A DNA stretch of 61,769 nt from assembly GCA_002084875.1 (NCBI GenBank), contig NBMH01000002.1:1-61769 (forward strand). Direction: 5' to 3'. Made by a program: the position numbers and the translations under genes. Shown here piece after piece: positions 1-8,556 of the stretch; positions within the stretch are counted from its first letter, which is position 1, and every line of letters starts with the position of its first letter. The notes below the pieces were generated by a model that ran no database searches, was not told the origin of the DNA, and saw only the letters and a list, made by a program, of their open reading frames with translations. Source of the stretch: Anaerolineaceae bacterium 4572_78 (lineage in GTDB: Bacteria > Chloroflexota > Anaerolineae > 4572-78).

Positions 1-191
1 GCTTGCCCAAGCCATGCTGTGGCTCCAATGCCAAATGCTATCCCTCCAGCAATGGGACCTAATGCAACTATAGAAATTGCTGTTGCCACGGCTGTCGTAC
101 CAATAATAACTGCACTACGGGGACGAAAAATCGCTTCTTGTAAAACGGCTCTTTCTTTATATTTTTCTAAACTTGTATTTTCGTTCGCCAT
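1..191 (-). CDS. Partial hypothetical membrane protein (N-terminus)
   Basis: A leftward reading frame begins with ATG at 191 and runs off the window edge, giving about 63 residues. After a charged start of about 25 residues comes a long run rich in Ala, Gly, Ile and Val that looks like one or two membrane segments. A purine-rich GGGAAGAG lies upstream but rather far from the start. A TTGACT-17-TACAAT promoter at 251-279 faces this gene. I do not recognise the family, and the C-terminus is outside the window. Confidence 0.55.
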   Translation of the reverse strand, partial: MANENTSLEKYKERAVLQEAIFRPRSAVIIGTTAVATAISIVALGPIAGGIAFGIGATAWLGQ

Positions 192-214
192 ATAAATTAA
201 ATACTCTTCCCTTT

Positions 215-243
215 TTGCAAAATTACCCAATATGAGGTATTCT
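215..243 (+). promoter_or_regulatory. Sigma70-type promoter for the SBP-VWA gene
   Basis: TTGCAA (215-220) and TATTCT (238-243) are 17 bases apart and lie about 50 bases before the ATG at 296. The start codon has its own Shine-Dalgarno, AAGGAAAGGA, at about 282-291. Confidence 0.5.
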
Positions 244-250
244 GAAATGA

Positions 251-279
251 ATTGTAATTTATTTAGACTTAAAAGTCAA
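251..279 (-). promoter_or_regulatory. Sigma70-type promoter for the leftward membrane gene
   Basis: On the minus strand TTGACT (274-279) and TACAAT (251-256) are separated by exactly 17 bases. It overlaps the start region of the divergent SBP-VWA transcript, so the two divergent promoters probably compete. Confidence 0.55.
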
Positions 280-295
280 TTAAGGAAAGGATACG

Positions 296-2053
296 ATGGA
301 TAATCGAACAAAGTTGACATTTATGCTCATTGTTGGTTGGGCATTGTGCATGGTTTTTGCCGTGATTGGATTTTTTGTATATATCCAGCTTGGAGATGGT
401 GATGCTACATCGAGCGGAGAAGCACAATCTGTTAGTACACCACTCCCTGCTAATGCGGTTCATGTAGAAATTTATTCTTCAAACACCAAGCAAGATTGGA
501 TGAACCAAATTATTGAGACATTCAATGCAGAAAAGCATGTGGTTGATGATAATGTGATTGTCGTAACAGTCAAGCATGTTGGTTCAGGTAGTTCAATGAA
601 CGCCATTTTAGATGATGAAGCAAAACCTGTAGTGTGGAGTCCTGGTAGTGATTTGTGGGTAACAAATATCAATCAGGCTTGGAAAGACAGAACAGGACAA
701 GAAATAATTAGTGATGAATGTCCTGCGACGCTTCGTTTACCATTGGCAATTGCCATGTGGAAACCGATGGCTGAAGCGTTAGGCTGGCCCAATAAACCTG
801 TTGGTTGGGATGATTTGGCAAAATTAGCAAATGACCCCGATGGTTGGGCAATGTATGGACATCCCGAATGGGGACAGTTTAAGTTTGGACACCCGCATCC
901 CGAACATTCAAATTCGGGCATGCTTTCTATTGTGGCTGAAGTATATTCGGCTGCTCAATTAACTGAAGGATTGACAGTTGATATTGTCAAGAGTAAGCCT
1001 GTAGTTGAAAGTTTAGGAGCGATTGAACAACAAGTTTTCCACTACGGTAAAAAAGATACCGATATTTTACGTAAGATGACTAATCGAGGTCCACAGTATC
1101 TGCATGCTGTGACCAGTTATGAATCGAATGTCATCAAGTGGAATCGGGATAATGCCGACCAACTTCGTTTTCCATTTGTGGCAATTTACCCTGATGATGG
1201 AACATTTTGGGTGGAAAATCCCTACTGTATTTTGGATAAAGCCGATTGGGTTGATGATACTCAAAAGAAGGGTGCCGTCCAATTTCGCGATTATCTTCTT
1301 GCTGAGGAACAACAAAAACTGGCAATTGATTGGGGCTTGCGTCCCGCAGATTTGGGTATTCTACTTCATGCTCCGATTGACATAGAACATGGTGCTGTAC
1401 CAAGTATCACTCCAAATGAAGTGCCACATTTAGCTTATCCCTCTAATGAAATTGTGGGACATATCATTGACACTTGGCATCAAGTTAAGAAAAAAGCAAC
1501 CATCATTATGTTGATGGATACATCTGGAAGCATGCAGGGGGCTAAAATTAAGCAAGCAGTTGAGGGTGCGGCTGTTTTCTTTGAGCAGATGGACCCAAAT
1601 GATGAAGTGTATCTGGTCACTTTTTCTAATACCGTCATCGAATCGCCTAACTCTGGCAAAGTAGGACAAGTGGGTGAATCGCTACGACTCTCATTGGATG
1701 GATTGTTTGCAGAAGGTGGTACAGCTTTGTATCAAGCAATCATTAAATCATTAGAGCGTGCTGAACAACTCAAAACAGAAGATGAGGCAAATGGCGAAAA
1801 GCGAACTTATGGTATCGTCGTGCTGTCAGATGGACAAGATAGCATTGATGGTGGTCCGTCTTGGAATGATGTTTTGAGCAGTTTGCCATCTGGTGATGAA
1901 GCTAGTGATGTGAAACTTTATACGGTTGCTTATGGAGATGACGCTGATACCGATATTTTAGCTACCCTAGCAAACCGTACTAATGGTAAAATATTCACAG
2001 GAGATGTGGAAAATATTACTGATGTGTACTTTTTAATTTCATCAGAATTTTAA
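296..2053 (+). CDS. Membrane-anchored substrate-binding protein fused to a VWA domain
   Basis: 585 residues. Residues 9-32 form one N-terminal membrane segment, with no lipobox. Residues of about 55-370 resemble an extracellular solute-binding (type 2 periplasmic binding) domain. The C-terminal 190 residues are a von Willebrand factor A domain with the metal-ion site D408-T-S410-G-S412 after a hydrophobic strand. VWA domains bind ligands through a divalent cation, so the protein probably binds a ligand or partner outside the membrane. SBP-VWA fusions are known in Chloroflexota and some other groups. No permease or ATPase gene lies nearby, so a transport role is not supported here. AAGGAAAGGA precedes the ATG. 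Confidence 0.82.
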   Translation: MDNRTKLTFMLIVGWALCMVFAVIGFFVYIQLGDGDATSSGEAQSVSTPLPANAVHVEIYSSNTKQDWMNQIIETFNAEKHVVDDNVIVVTVKHVGSGSSMNAILDDEAKPVVWSPGSDLWVTNINQAWKDRTGQEIISDECPATLRLPLAIAMWKPMAEALGWPNKPVGWDDLAKLANDPDGWAMYGHPEWGQFKFGHPHPEHSNSGMLSIVAEVYSAAQLTEGLTVDIVKSKPVVESLGAIEQQVFHYGKKDTDILRKMTNRGPQYLHAVTSYESNVIKWNRDNADQLRFPFVAIYPDDGTFWVENPYCILDKADWVDDTQKKGAVQFRDYLLAEEQQKLAIDWGLRPADLGILLHAPIDIEHGAVPSITPNEVPHLAYPSNEIVGHIIDTWHQVKKKATIIMLMDTSGSMQGAKIKQAVEGAAVFFEQMDPNDEVYLVTFSNTVIESPNSGKVGQVGESLRLSLDGLFAEGGTALYQAIIKSLERAEQLKTEDEANGEKRTYGIVVLSDGQDSIDGGPSWNDVLSSLPSGDEASDVKLYTVAYGDDADTDILATLANRTNGKIFTGDVENITDVYFLISSEF

Positions 2054-2169
2054 CAGGAGGGTCAAGGCTTGCCTTGATAGTTCTGTATTGGAACCAATAG
2101 AATATCATTTTTTGAGAAAATCACAGGCAACAAAAACTGTCATTTCACAAGCATTTTCCCAAGATAAGG

Positions 2170-2198
2170 TTGATTTAAAATTATGGTAGTCAGATAAT
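2170..2198 (+). promoter_or_regulatory. Probable promoter of the PanE-like gene
   Basis: TTGATT (2170-2175) and GATAAT (2193-2198) are 17 bases apart, about 27 bases before the ATG at 2225. The 171-base spacer before it begins with a copy of the gene-end palindromic word (GTCAAGGCTTGCCTTGA). Confidence 0.45.
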
Positions 2199-2224
2199 TT
2201 CATGTGAGGATAAGAAGGTGAAAC

Positions 2225-3286
2225 ATGCACATTCTAGTTATTGGAGCAGGAGCAATTGGTAGTTTGGTCGGAGGGCGATTAACCGCGGTTGATTGCCATG
2301 TAACGTTACTTGAACGAGCTGATTGGATAACAACTGTTCATGAAAATGGTTTAAGTATTACAGCGGCTAATGGTCAACAAAAAGTCGTTTATCCCAACAT
2401 TGCTAAGCACATTGATGAAATTGCCGATATAAGTAAATTTGACATGGTTTTAATTTCGGTTAAATCGTTTGATACGCAAGAGGCAATTTATCCTCTAAAA
2501 GACAAATTACAATCTCATACCCATTTCTTGTCGTTGCAAAATGGCATTGGTAACGAGGAAATTCTGGCGGATAACTTTCCTAACAATCCTGTCATAGCAG
2601 GAAGTATTACCCTGCCAGTTGAAGTGCCACAGCCAGGCAGTATCATTATTTCAAAAGAAAAAGGTGGTATAGGCTTAGCACCAATGTCTAACATCAAAGA
2701 CCAAGTTTTTCTAAATAACTTGGTCTCTAAGCTGGAAGAGTCAGGCTTTACCGTCAAAACATACAACGATTACAAATCGCTGAAATGGTCAAAATTGCTT
2801 ATGAATATCATCAATAATCCAATTTGTGCTATTTTAGACATGCCGCCGAATCAAATCCTTGACAACCCTGCTCTTTTTGATTTGGAGTTAGAATCAATGC
2901 GTGAAACTGTACGTGTCATGCGGGCTCAAAATATCAAGGTCATTTCACTGCCTCCTTATCCATTGACGCTCTTAGCTATCGGGCTTACATGGGCACCAAA
3001 TTGGTTGTTGCGAAAAATCTTACAACCGTTTTTTTCGGGAGGGCGCGGTAATAAACTGCCATCATTGCAAATTGATTTGCAACGAAAACGAAACCAATCA
3101 GAAGTGACTGTGTTGAACAATAGGGTGGCGATTGTAGGAACAAAGGTAGGTATTCCAACTCCAGTTAATCATGCTTTAAGTGGTATACTTGATGGAATTG
3201 CAAAAGGAAATATAAATTGGTCGGACTATCAGGGAAAACCTGATGTGTTATTGGAGCAAATTGATTATATCTATCGTACATCGTAG
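2225..3286 (+). CDS. panE: Ketopantoate reductase (ApbA/PanE family)
   Basis: 353 residues. It opens with an NADPH-binding Rossmann strand and glycine loop, GAGAIGS, at residues 7-13, as in 2-dehydropantoate 2-reductase, which makes pantoate for coenzyme A. The second half has the helical domain with the conserved Lys-containing stretch SLKWSKLLMN and a following Asn pair. It is about 50 residues longer than the E. coli enzyme; longer PanE-like proteins are frequent and some act on other 2-oxo acids, so the substrate is inferred. AAGAAGGTG precedes the ATG. The gene ends with two consecutive TAG codons, showing that TAG is a normal stop here. plsY follows on the same strand. Confidence 0.75.
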   Translation: MHILVIGAGAIGSLVGGRLTAVDCHVTLLERADWITTVHENGLSITAANGQQKVVYPNIAKHIDEIADISKFDMVLISVKSFDTQEAIYPLKDKLQSHTHFLSLQNGIGNEEILADNFPNNPVIAGSITLPVEVPQPGSIIISKEKGGIGLAPMSNIKDQVFLNNLVSKLEESGFTVKTYNDYKSLKWSKLLMNIINNPICAILDMPPNQILDNPALFDLELESMRETVRVMRAQNIKVISLPPYPLTLLAIGLTWAPNWLLRKILQPFFSGGRGNKLPSLQIDLQRKRNQSEVTVLNNRVAIVGTKVGIPTPVNHALSGILDGIAKGNINWSDYQGKPDVLLEQIDYIYRTS

Positions 3287-3378
3287 TAGATTTTGGAAAG
3301 TCAAAGAACCTGTCTTGACCATCAAAGCAATCTTTGATACTCCAGCAAGGTCTTTATGAAAAATTGGAGGAAAGAAAC

Positions 3379-4029
3379 ATGGAAATTTTTATCACAATTA
3401 TCATGATAGGACTCGCATACTTATCGGGTTCATTGCCAATTGGGTATATCGTTGCTCGTGTTAGTGGCGTTGACGTTCTACAATCAGGAAGTGGAAAGAC
3501 AGGAGCAACAAATGTTTTGCGTTCTGCTGGCTTGATGCCAGCCGCCTTAACTGTTTTAGGTGATGCCTTTAAGGGACTTATCCCGACTTGGATTGCAGTG
3601 GCATTAGCAACAAATGGTTTAATGCCTTTTTGGGGAGCGGCATTAGTCGGGGCGGCGACTGTTGTCGGACACAATTACTCGATTTTCCTGAAATTTAAGG
3701 GAGGAGTCGGAGCGGTAACGGCTTTAGCATCACTAGGTGCATTTTCACTTCAAGCAGGATTTGTTGCGGTATTCGTTGCCATAGCTATCATTGCCATTAC
3801 TCGTTACGCTTCGATGGGGTCATTTATCTCAAGCCTAACTGGACTTTTCATGCTAATTATATTAGGCTTAGGCAATATCACCCCCACAGCTTATGTTCTT
3901 TATAGTGCTTTGGTAGTCCTCCTGGTTGGCTACGCCCTACGCCCAAATTTTGCCCGAATTATAGCTGGTACAGAACGTAAGATTGGCGTGAAAGAAAATA
4001 ATGTCACCACTATGAACGCAGGTAATTAA
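3379..4029 (+). CDS. plsY: Glycerol-3-phosphate acyltransferase PlsY
   Basis: PlsY transfers the acyl group of acyl-phosphate to glycerol-3-phosphate, the first step of bacterial phospholipid synthesis, in the cytoplasmic membrane. I chose ATG 3379 because GGAGG sits 8 bases upstream; an upstream in-frame start at 3334 has no such site. The 216-residue product has the family landmarks: SGSLPIGYIV near the N-terminus, SGKTGATNVLR, KGLIPTW, and the GHNYSIFLKFKGGVGAVTA signature. It has several hydrophobic membrane segments. It converges with the methyltransferase remnant that ends at 4088. Confidence 0.93.
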   Translation: MEIFITIIMIGLAYLSGSLPIGYIVARVSGVDVLQSGSGKTGATNVLRSAGLMPAALTVLGDAFKGLIPTWIAVALATNGLMPFWGAALVGAATVVGHNYSIFLKFKGGVGAVTALASLGAFSLQAGFVAVFVAIAIIAITRYASMGSFISSLTGLFMLIILGLGNITPTAYVLYSALVVLLVGYALRPNFARIIAGTERKIGVKENNVTTMNAGN

Positions 4030-4087
4030 AAGTTGACAGTAGTCAAAAACTTAAGCTTTTGGACTCCTGAATATTGTAATCATATTT

Positions 4088-4480
4088 TCACAACAAACTT
4101 AACTGCGTTCTCATCTGTAATTTCCAATGCCCGCTATGCATTCGCATGGCAATCGTTTCCAGCACATTTAAAATCGTTTGTTCTTCTGGGGTTATGCCAT
4201 TTTTTAATAGTGGCATGATGTGCAACACGATTTCATCAAATGTAGGATATATATCCTGATATGCTTTACGTTTCATATATGATATGATAAAATATTTAAC
4301 CCGCAAGCGAACATCAATGTGGCTTTTGAAAGAACTATTTTGCTTGATATGAAACTTTTGTGAACTATTGTCATAATTAAAATGAGTGCTAAGGATAGGG
4401 GTTAAGTCCCGATATTCCTTACTCAAAATATCCAAAAAACCATGCTCCAAGCCATTGATAATCAAGGCATTGTTAATCTG
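4088..4480 (-). pseudogene. C-terminal part of the upstream methyltransferase, cut off by an in-frame TAG
   Basis: This 130-codon stretch continues in exactly the same frame as the 4481-6073 methyltransferase gene; only one TAG (4481-4483) separates them. It has no ATG or GTG start (only TTG at 4465) and no Shine-Dalgarno, so it is best read as the original C-terminal domain. The sequence is basic and helical and ends with TPEEQTILNVLETIAMRM. Without readthrough it is not translated. Rejoined, the protein would be about 660 residues. Confidence 0.6.
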
Positions 4481-6073
4481 CTACAATGTTGCCCCGTCAT
4501 GCTCGGCTATCACCTCTTCGATTGTTTCTATGACCATGTCGGCAATATCCATACCTAAATTCGATTTCATGATTGCCACAGGATTTTTTGCTTTGCGGAA
4601 GTTGATTATCAACTGTCCTGATAAAACGGTAAATGGATTTTGTCGTTTTTTGAATGTCGTTTTATTATTAGATTGTTTAACGGCACCCATGTACTCAAAC
4701 CCGACCTGCTCGGCAGTATCAACAATCAGATGCCAATAAGCAGGGTCTTTATGGGCAAAAACAAAACTCATCCAGCGTTCAAATTTCAAGACACGATACA
4801 TTTCTCGAATTGACTCGGCTAACAAATCGGCGTAATCAGCCTTGCTCTTTTTCAACTCGCCGCCCTCGATTGCTTCGAGTTCATAATCGGCATGCATCAA
4901 ATCAAGTTCATCATGTCTGGGTGCGATACGATAACGGTAATAACGAAAAATGCTACCGTCTCCACCACCACTTTTGGTATAATGAAATGTTAAGTTAAAA
5001 CGATTAATCGCACTAGAAAAAGAAAGCATGAGCGTGTTTTGAGTTGCCGCATCTTCCACCTGCTTAATAAGATATTTTAGATATGCCAACTGTGCCAATT
5101 GACTGGAGCTGAATAATTTTTCAATGGTATCCACATCTGAATTTTTAGGTAGTTTAATTCCTTTTGGATAAGGATAAATTTGCAAGGCATGCTCAATTTC
5201 GGCATCGGTTTGCGGGGCATGGGCTTCGAATGTTTCTCGAATGTGATTGTAAGCTTCGGTTAGTTGGCTGATATTAACGGGCATGAGCAGATTTTTAACC
5301 ATGAAGATGGATAACGGGTTTAAGTCAATATGAATTGCCCGTCTTCCCAAAACTAGAGCCTCAAGTGCCGTAACACCGCTACCGCCGTAAGGGTCAAGCA
5401 CCAAGTCATGCGGTTGACTGAAATTTTTGATGTATTCCTGCACCACATTCCACACCTGCTTGGTAAAATAAGGATGCACGCCAAAATGACGACGGGTGGC
5501 TTGCTTACGTAAATCGGTAATTTCAGGTAAGGGGGTTATAGTAGAGTAATCAAAGGTGAGTTCTTTTTGCGGTGATTTTTGCCATGCTTTTTTCTGCTTA
5601 AATGCTGTTGGAGCAAGCAATTCATAAAATGTTTGCCAATGCTTATAAAGCTCAGATAGATGAACATACAAAACAGGTTCGGCATGGTCGGGGCGAAAAA
5701 GGATAAAGGCATGTCCATTGCACAAGGCAAAATATTTGGCACGTATTTCGGGGTGAATGGCATAGCTGTATGCCTGCTCGACATGCTTACCACTTTCGAT
5801 TGGTTCATGGGGAGATTTGGCATCCAATATCCAAGCTGGTTTGTTAGCAACGGTGAGCATGTAATCGGGGACAAGGTTTATCTTTCTTTTTTGTGAGCCA
5901 ATGGCTACAAAGGGATGAATTAATTTGCGGCTACGAATGATTTGGTTTAAGCTCATAGCCTTATAGCCCAATTCATGTAATAATGGTAAAATCAATACTT
6001 CTCGTACAGAGTCTTCTTTAAAATCGGGTTGAGATAATATGGAAAAATCAAGTTGATGAAATAAATAGCTCAT
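4481..6073 (-). CDS. Fused PD-(D/E)xK nuclease-like and N6/N4 DNA methyltransferase, C-terminally interrupted
   Basis: 530 residues to the TAG. Residues of about 15-130 look like a type I HsdR N-terminal or related restriction-nuclease fold: PD at 69-70 and D84-A-K86 form a PD-(D/E)xK pattern. Residues of about 185-480 form a DNA methylase domain with the SAM-loop motif DPYGGSG at 227-233 and then a DLNP acidic strand. The protein probably methylates and perhaps cleaves DNA. The reading frame stays open past the TAG for another 130 codons (4088-4480). A Uma2 nuclease gene lies just upstream in the same direction. ATG 6073 has no strong Shine-Dalgarno in view. Confidence 0.7.
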   Translation of the reverse strand: MSYLFHQLDFSILSQPDFKEDSVREVLILPLLHELGYKAMSLNQIIRSRKLIHPFVAIGSQKRKINLVPDYMLTVANKPAWILDAKSPHEPIESGKHVEQAYSYAIHPEIRAKYFALCNGHAFILFRPDHAEPVLYVHLSELYKHWQTFYELLAPTAFKQKKAWQKSPQKELTFDYSTITPLPEITDLRKQATRRHFGVHPYFTKQVWNVVQEYIKNFSQPHDLVLDPYGGSGVTALEALVLGRRAIHIDLNPLSIFMVKNLLMPVNISQLTEAYNHIRETFEAHAPQTDAEIEHALQIYPYPKGIKLPKNSDVDTIEKLFSSSQLAQLAYLKYLIKQVEDAATQNTLMLSFSSAINRFNLTFHYTKSGGGDGSIFRYYRYRIAPRHDELDLMHADYELEAIEGGELKKSKADYADLLAESIREMYRVLKFERWMSFVFAHKDPAYWHLIVDTAEQVGFEYMGAVKQSNNKTTFKKRQNPFTVLSGQLIINFRKAKNPVAIMKSNLGMDIADMVIETIEEVIAEHDGATL

Positions 6074-6090
6074 GCATCCTCGCCTTATTT

Positions 6091-6921
6091 TTATAAATCA
6101 TCAGGATTGATGCCCATAGCTCGAAGTTTGGCAAAGGCTTTTTCCTTAGCTTGACGTTCTGATTCTTTTGCCAAACATTCTCGTTCAGCACGTTGCCATT
6201 CTCGTTCAGCACGTTGTTGCTCAACTAACTTTGCCAAGTGTTCTCGTTCAGCACGTTGCCATTCTTGTTCAGCACGTTGCCATTCTCGTTCAGCACGTTG
6301 CCATCCTTGTTCAGCACGTTGTTGCTCAACTAGCTTTGCCAAGTGTTCTCGTTCAGCTCGTTTTTCAGATTCTTGATATTCAGGCAAAATAAATCCTTGA
6401 TATATAGGGTCATTTGCCAATTCTATCAAAGATGGTCTAGCAAATAAGTCTCTAACTCGAAATTGAAAACCTGGCAATACTTCCGAACGTATCGCTCCAT
6501 GCTTATCTGGTTTGACTTCATCATACATACCATATTTATTCAAACGATGAAAACTAATTAGCATTCTATCATCCGACAATAAAAAATACTCGTCTACTTT
6601 GATATGCTGAAACTCCTTAAACTTCACTTTCGTATCTCGATATATTTCCGAATGCCTCGAATCGGAAACGAACTCTATGCACATGTCATATTTGCCTTTG
6701 TAGTTACGGTCTTCATCATGCAGTGGGATAGGATTATCATTCCGTACTATCCCCAAGTCAGGCTTGCGAACTTGAGTTTTGCCTGGTAAATGAAACTTAA
6801 AACCAATTTCTAAGGTCGTAATCTTAGCAATTGGATGAACAGTTAAATATTGTTGGGCTAATTGAAAAAACCAGCCATACATTTTTGCATCAGCAAATTT
6901 TGCCATTGGTTTTGCCTCCAA
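6091..6921 (-). CDS. Uma2 (DUF820) family putative endonuclease, 5' end uncertain
   Basis: At least 276 residues from TTG 6921. The N-terminal 190 residues match the Uma2/DUF820 restriction-endonuclease-like fold (KPDLGIV, then an acidic EFVSDSR strand). The C-terminal 80 residues are a charged coiled coil of near-repeats of the type EREWQRAEQ, encoded by tandem DNA repeats at about 6190-6360. The frame stays open and protein-like upstream to 7098, with RVTLEEYWEYYYEN and YNDGILEAKPMAK, which is the usual Uma2 N-terminus. Yet no ATG, GTG or TTG exists in that extension. Either an ATT start is used or the 5' end is damaged. Uma2 function is not established. Confidence 0.6.
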   Translation of the reverse strand: MEAKPMAKFADAKMYGWFFQLAQQYLTVHPIAKITTLEIGFKFHLPGKTQVRKPDLGIVRNDNPIPLHDEDRNYKGKYDMCIEFVSDSRHSEIYRDTKVKFKEFQHIKVDEYFLLSDDRMLISFHRLNKYGMYDEVKPDKHGAIRSEVLPGFQFRVRDLFARPSLIELANDPIYQGFILPEYQESEKRAEREHLAKLVEQQRAEQGWQRAEREWQRAEQEWQRAEREHLAKLVEQQRAEREWQRAERECLAKESERQAKEKAFAKLRAMGINPDDL

Positions 6922-7027
6922 AATACCGTCGTTATATTCGTAATTATAATCGCAATTTTCATAGTAATATTCCCAATATTCCTCTAATGTTACTCGCTTA
7001 CCAGTCTTATCAGGAGCAATAATAGGT

Positions 7028-8182
7028 TCAGGTACTTTTTCTAAAATAGTATCTGTGTTTTTTGCTGTATGATGATATACCGCTGATAATGAGCATGATT
7101 ATAAACCCAATACCAAATAGTTCAAACCTATCCGAAGAAGATATTTCGACATGCTGACCTGTGATAGGTAGTAGAGGTTGTTGTGATTGTATTTCAGATG
7201 TTGAGGAGGTGGGTAACATGATTGGTGTCGCTGACGGTGATGTTAGAGTCGACGATAGTGTTGCTAAAAAGGATGTTAGAGTCGGCGATAGTGTCGTTGA
7301 AGAAGATACAATTGATTTGGGTGATAATTGTGGAGTAACTTGAATAGCAGTCCTCATGCCCGCCGTGTCTGTATTCGCCCTAACATCAGGACTGATTTCT
7401 TTTATCTCTAATTCAATCCGTTGATATTCGTACTGTTCATTGAACTCTCCACCGGAGGCATACATAGTTTGTTGTTTTTGCGTTTCTTCCCAACCGTAGT
7501 AGGTTATCTGATAGACTTTACCAGGTTCAGCATTAAGTTCGTAATGATAAGTGTGTGGCTCTGCTAGTCCTTTGGCTGCCCCTGTATATATATCAGGAAT
7601 AAGCACGAAGTCGTGATAAGAGCAGAGAAAATCATCCATTTTCATAGCTGGAAGACTGATGTTATCTTGGGTGTAAAAACTTTGTGAACTAGAATAATTA
7701 AAATCCAAATCTTGAGGAGCACAATTCCGCAACCGAACTAAGGCTTTTCCTTCAATGGCATACAAAAAACCTGACTCAACAGGTAAAGCATTGCTGGTTT
7801 GTTCAGCAATAACCACAGTAGGACCAATGTAGTCGTCACCATAATTACTATTGGTTCGGACTTTGCGAATTACCAACTGGTATGTGCCTGGTTGATAATT
7901 GCGGGTATCCCAACGAGCCAAATAGCCGTTATTAACTGGGGCAAAACCTGTCGCTATCCAACTTAGATTTTGTCCCGATTTCAAAAAAATTTCGTACTTT
8001 TCAAAATTGGCATAATCAGCAGCTCCCGTTATGATAGCTATTCCTGAAACAGTTTCTCCATTGGCGGGGCGAGTAACATAAACATATTCGCCACCCTGAG
8101 CATAAACTTGAGTACTTGTTGCCAACAAAAGTATAAAAAAGATAAGACTACTAGCAATACGATGTAATTTACAATGGTTCAT
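7028..8182 (-). CDS. Secreted surface protein with LPxTG-like C-terminal sorting signal
   Basis: I chose ATG 8182 because GGAAG lies 8 bases upstream; the 15-base longer version starts on a GTG inside that site. The product is about 384 residues. It begins with a signal peptide ending near VYAQG, followed by an Ig-like region (PANGETVSG). The region before the end is rich in Ser, Thr and Pro. The last 45 residues read LPITG, a short spacer, a membrane segment (LFGIGFIIMLIISGI) and a basic tail (SKKHRYYFRK), the layout of a sortase substrate. Sortase anchoring is an inference, as no sortase gene is in the window. The 3' end overlaps the extended frame of the Uma2 gene. Confidence 0.7.
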   Translation of the reverse strand: MNHCKLHRIASSLIFFILLLATSTQVYAQGGEYVYVTRPANGETVSGIAIITGAADYANFEKYEIFLKSGQNLSWIATGFAPVNNGYLARWDTRNYQPGTYQLVIRKVRTNSNYGDDYIGPTVVIAEQTSNALPVESGFLYAIEGKALVRLRNCAPQDLDFNYSSSQSFYTQDNISLPAMKMDDFLCSYHDFVLIPDIYTGAAKGLAEPHTYHYELNAEPGKVYQITYYGWEETQKQQTMYASGGEFNEQYEYQRIELEIKEISPDVRANTDTAGMRTAIQVTPQLSPKSIVSSSTTLSPTLTSFLATLSSTLTSPSATPIMLPTSSTSEIQSQQPLLPITGQHVEISSSDRFELFGIGFIIMLIISGISSYSKKHRYYFRKST

Positions 8183-8273
8183 TTTTGTTACTTCCACACA
8201 CCTAAAATTTTAATTGTACTATAATTATTTTAAATTAGATGTAGCTATTTGTCAATTTTACTTTTAAGTTTTT

Positions 8274-8302
8274 TTGACAAATCGCATAAAATATTTTACA
8301 AT
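8274..8302 (+). promoter_or_regulatory. Strong sigma70-type promoter for the MscS-like gene
   Basis: A consensus TTGACA (8274-8279) is followed after 17 bases by TACAAT (8297-8302). Transcription would start near 8309 and leave a leader of 80 bases or more. Confidence 0.6.
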
Positions 8303-8326
8303 AGTTTGCTGTTGAAGTAGGGAAAA

Positions 8327-8387
8327 TCCTCTTGGTTGCCGCCCTGTTACGAAAAATATTTGTAACCGTTCACTGACAAGAGGAGGA
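8327..8387 (+). promoter_or_regulatory. Leader hairpin that can sequester AGGAGG
   Basis: The leader carries TCCTCTTG and, about 43 bases later, its perfect complement CAAGAGGA, which contains the AGGAGG at 8381-8386. An inner stem GTTAC/GTAAC closes a loop. Folding would hide the ribosome-binding sequence. The word GTAACCGTTCAC also recurs inverted near 55990, so the element may be a repeat rather than a switch. Confidence 0.4.
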
Positions 8388-8430
8388 ATGAATAATTACA
8401 AATATTTAATGATAAGAAAGGACATATTTC

Positions 8431-8556
8431 ATGAATACACCTTATCTAATTTCTAATATTGCTGTTACTTTTTTAGTCATACAGAGATTAGGCAATTCCA
8501 TAGGCAAGGACTGTTATTTTTATGTATATTGCTTGGTATTACTGCCATTAGCTTGA
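8431..8556 (+). other. Short frame, possibly the true MscS N-terminus before a frameshift
   Basis: ATG 8431 follows AAGAAAGGA by eight bases and encodes 41 residues, then stops at TGA inside the MscS frame. It overlaps the MscS gene in another phase. A one-base change around 8500 would join it to the MscS frame and supply a normal start. Confidence 0.3.

Noticed and set aside
4033-4218. Short plus-strand frame after plsY
   Set aside because: It lies antisense to the methyltransferase C-terminal region and has no ribosome site or family likeness.
4481-4483. TAG read as an amino acid throughout the genome
   Set aside because: panE and other genes end with TAG at their natural C-terminus, so TAG is a working stop.
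6168-6392. Plus-strand protein of ILVQHVA repeats
   Set aside because: Antisense shadow of the coiled-coil repeats of the Uma2 gene.
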